DNA of 64,000 nucleotides from an uncultured Brachyspira sp. (GTDB lineage Bacteria; Spirochaetota; Brachyspiria; Brachyspirales; Brachyspiraceae): NCBI RefSeq assembly GCF_944388875.1, contig NZ_CALXKQ010000001.1, positions 310,001 to 374,000 of the forward strand, read 5' to 3'. Shown piece by piece: positions 63,637 to 64,000 of this stretch (position 1 is its first letter; each line of letters starts with the position of its first letter). The notes under the pieces were generated by a model. It saw only the letters and a program-made list of their open reading frames with translations, ran no database searches and was not told where the DNA came from. The position numbers and the translations under genes were made by a program.

Positions 63637-64000
63637 TTAAAACATTATAGTACTAATTATTAAATTCATAACCAAACTATTATTATTATCAACACCAAAA
63701 GTTAATTGTAAAGGTGTTGATCCGTAAAGATTATATCCTATTCCTCCTCCTACAACGTACAATAAATTACCTTTATCAATACTCTCCTCAAAATATTTTC
63801 CATAACCTACATTACCAAAAGCAACTAAGTATATATCATTAAAACCAGATGGAAGAAATCGCATAAAAAATTTATATTCAAAATGAGCAAATGTAAGAAA
63901 GTCCATATTTTTAAGATGTGCTTCCAAATTTGATAAAGGCATCATCATAAGAGAGTATAAATATTTAAATCCAATAGAATATTTTTTCTCGCTTTTATCA
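63637..64000 (-). CDS. C-terminal end of an outer-membrane barrel (BamA/patatin-like), 5' end outside window
   Basis: The frame is open from the window edge to the stop at 63637, so the ATG at 63948 is internal (residues DKSEKKYSIGFKYLYSL precede it). The visible 120 residues are barrel strands ending GVDNNNSLVMNLIISTIMF with a terminal Phe. GKYFEESIDKGNLLYVVGGG and IGYNLYGSTPLQLTFG are like the last strands of Omp85 or patatin-type barrels. Confidence 0.6.
   Translation of the reverse strand, partial: DKSEKKYSIGFKYLYSLMMMPLSNLEAHLKNMDFLTFAHFEYKFFMRFLPSGFNDIYLVAFGNVGYGKYFEESIDKGNLLYVVGGGIGYNLYGSTPLQLTFGVDNNNSLVMNLIISTIMF

Noticed and set aside
1-64000. tRNA, rRNA and CRISPR loci
   Set aside because: I looked for T-loop and acceptor-stem signatures and for regularly spaced short repeats and found none. 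The only tandem repeats are the 340-bp modules, which are far too long for CRISPR.

Overview
The window looks like chromosomal DNA of an anaerobic intestinal spirochaete, most likely Brachyspira. The reasons are the very low GC content by eye, many ankyrin and TPR proteins, small outer-membrane beta-barrels, a Vsp-like surface protein and the general gene complement. The genus is inferred; no 16S rRNA gene is present, and I saw no rRNA, tRNA or CRISPR array.

Layout: 1-7.5 kb holds a partial ankyrin gene, mgtE, a small outer-membrane protein, a PhnP-type MBL hydrolase, a GH36 alpha-galactosidase and a TrmA/RumA-type RNA methyltransferase, all on the minus strand. 7.5-14 kb holds mutS, a cupin, dcd, pgi and a cyclodeaminase-like gene. 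14-19.8 kb holds an IS630 remnant, a GH3 enzyme with a degenerate tandem paralogue, a PD-(D/E)XK transposase-like protein, a sugar aminotransferase and a TSUP permease. 20-26 kb holds lepB, a Nudix hydrolase, an orphan gene and the dnaG-rpoD operon. 26-28.1 kb is a tandem array of about 340-bp palindromic modules; the third module is split around an ankyrin gene. 28.2-36.6 kb begins with guaA and continues as a defence-like island: adenine methyltransferase, a 51-aa gene found by reading the gap, an Eco57I-like restriction-modification enzyme, a small RNA or attenuator, a NYN nuclease, a pentapeptide-type membrane protein and BrnT/BrnA. 36.7-45.3 kb carries a TPR membrane protein, a mannitol PTS region (mtlA, mtlD, a separate IIA, a HAD phosphatase) with nagB, glyA with a histone-H1-like N-terminal tail, and a TPR protein. 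45.4-52.7 kb holds a Vsp-like protein, then YgbA, DUF454, a beta-barrel, a TetR regulator with two operator copies, and a CydDC-like ABC pair. 52.8-56.9 kb is potABCD behind a long leader that may hide its ribosome-binding site. 57-64 kb is a decayed gene and a Lol/MacB-like envelope export set with TPR proteins, ending in a truncated outer-membrane barrel.

Most interesting are the palindromic cassette-like array around the ankyrin gene, the defence island with its terminator-like RNA immediately upstream of the NYN gene, the TetR/YgbA/DUF454/CydDC-like stress locus, the potA leader, and an interspersed repeat family that sits between genes of two transporter operons. The function of the array is unknown; all functional proposals are inferences from sequence.
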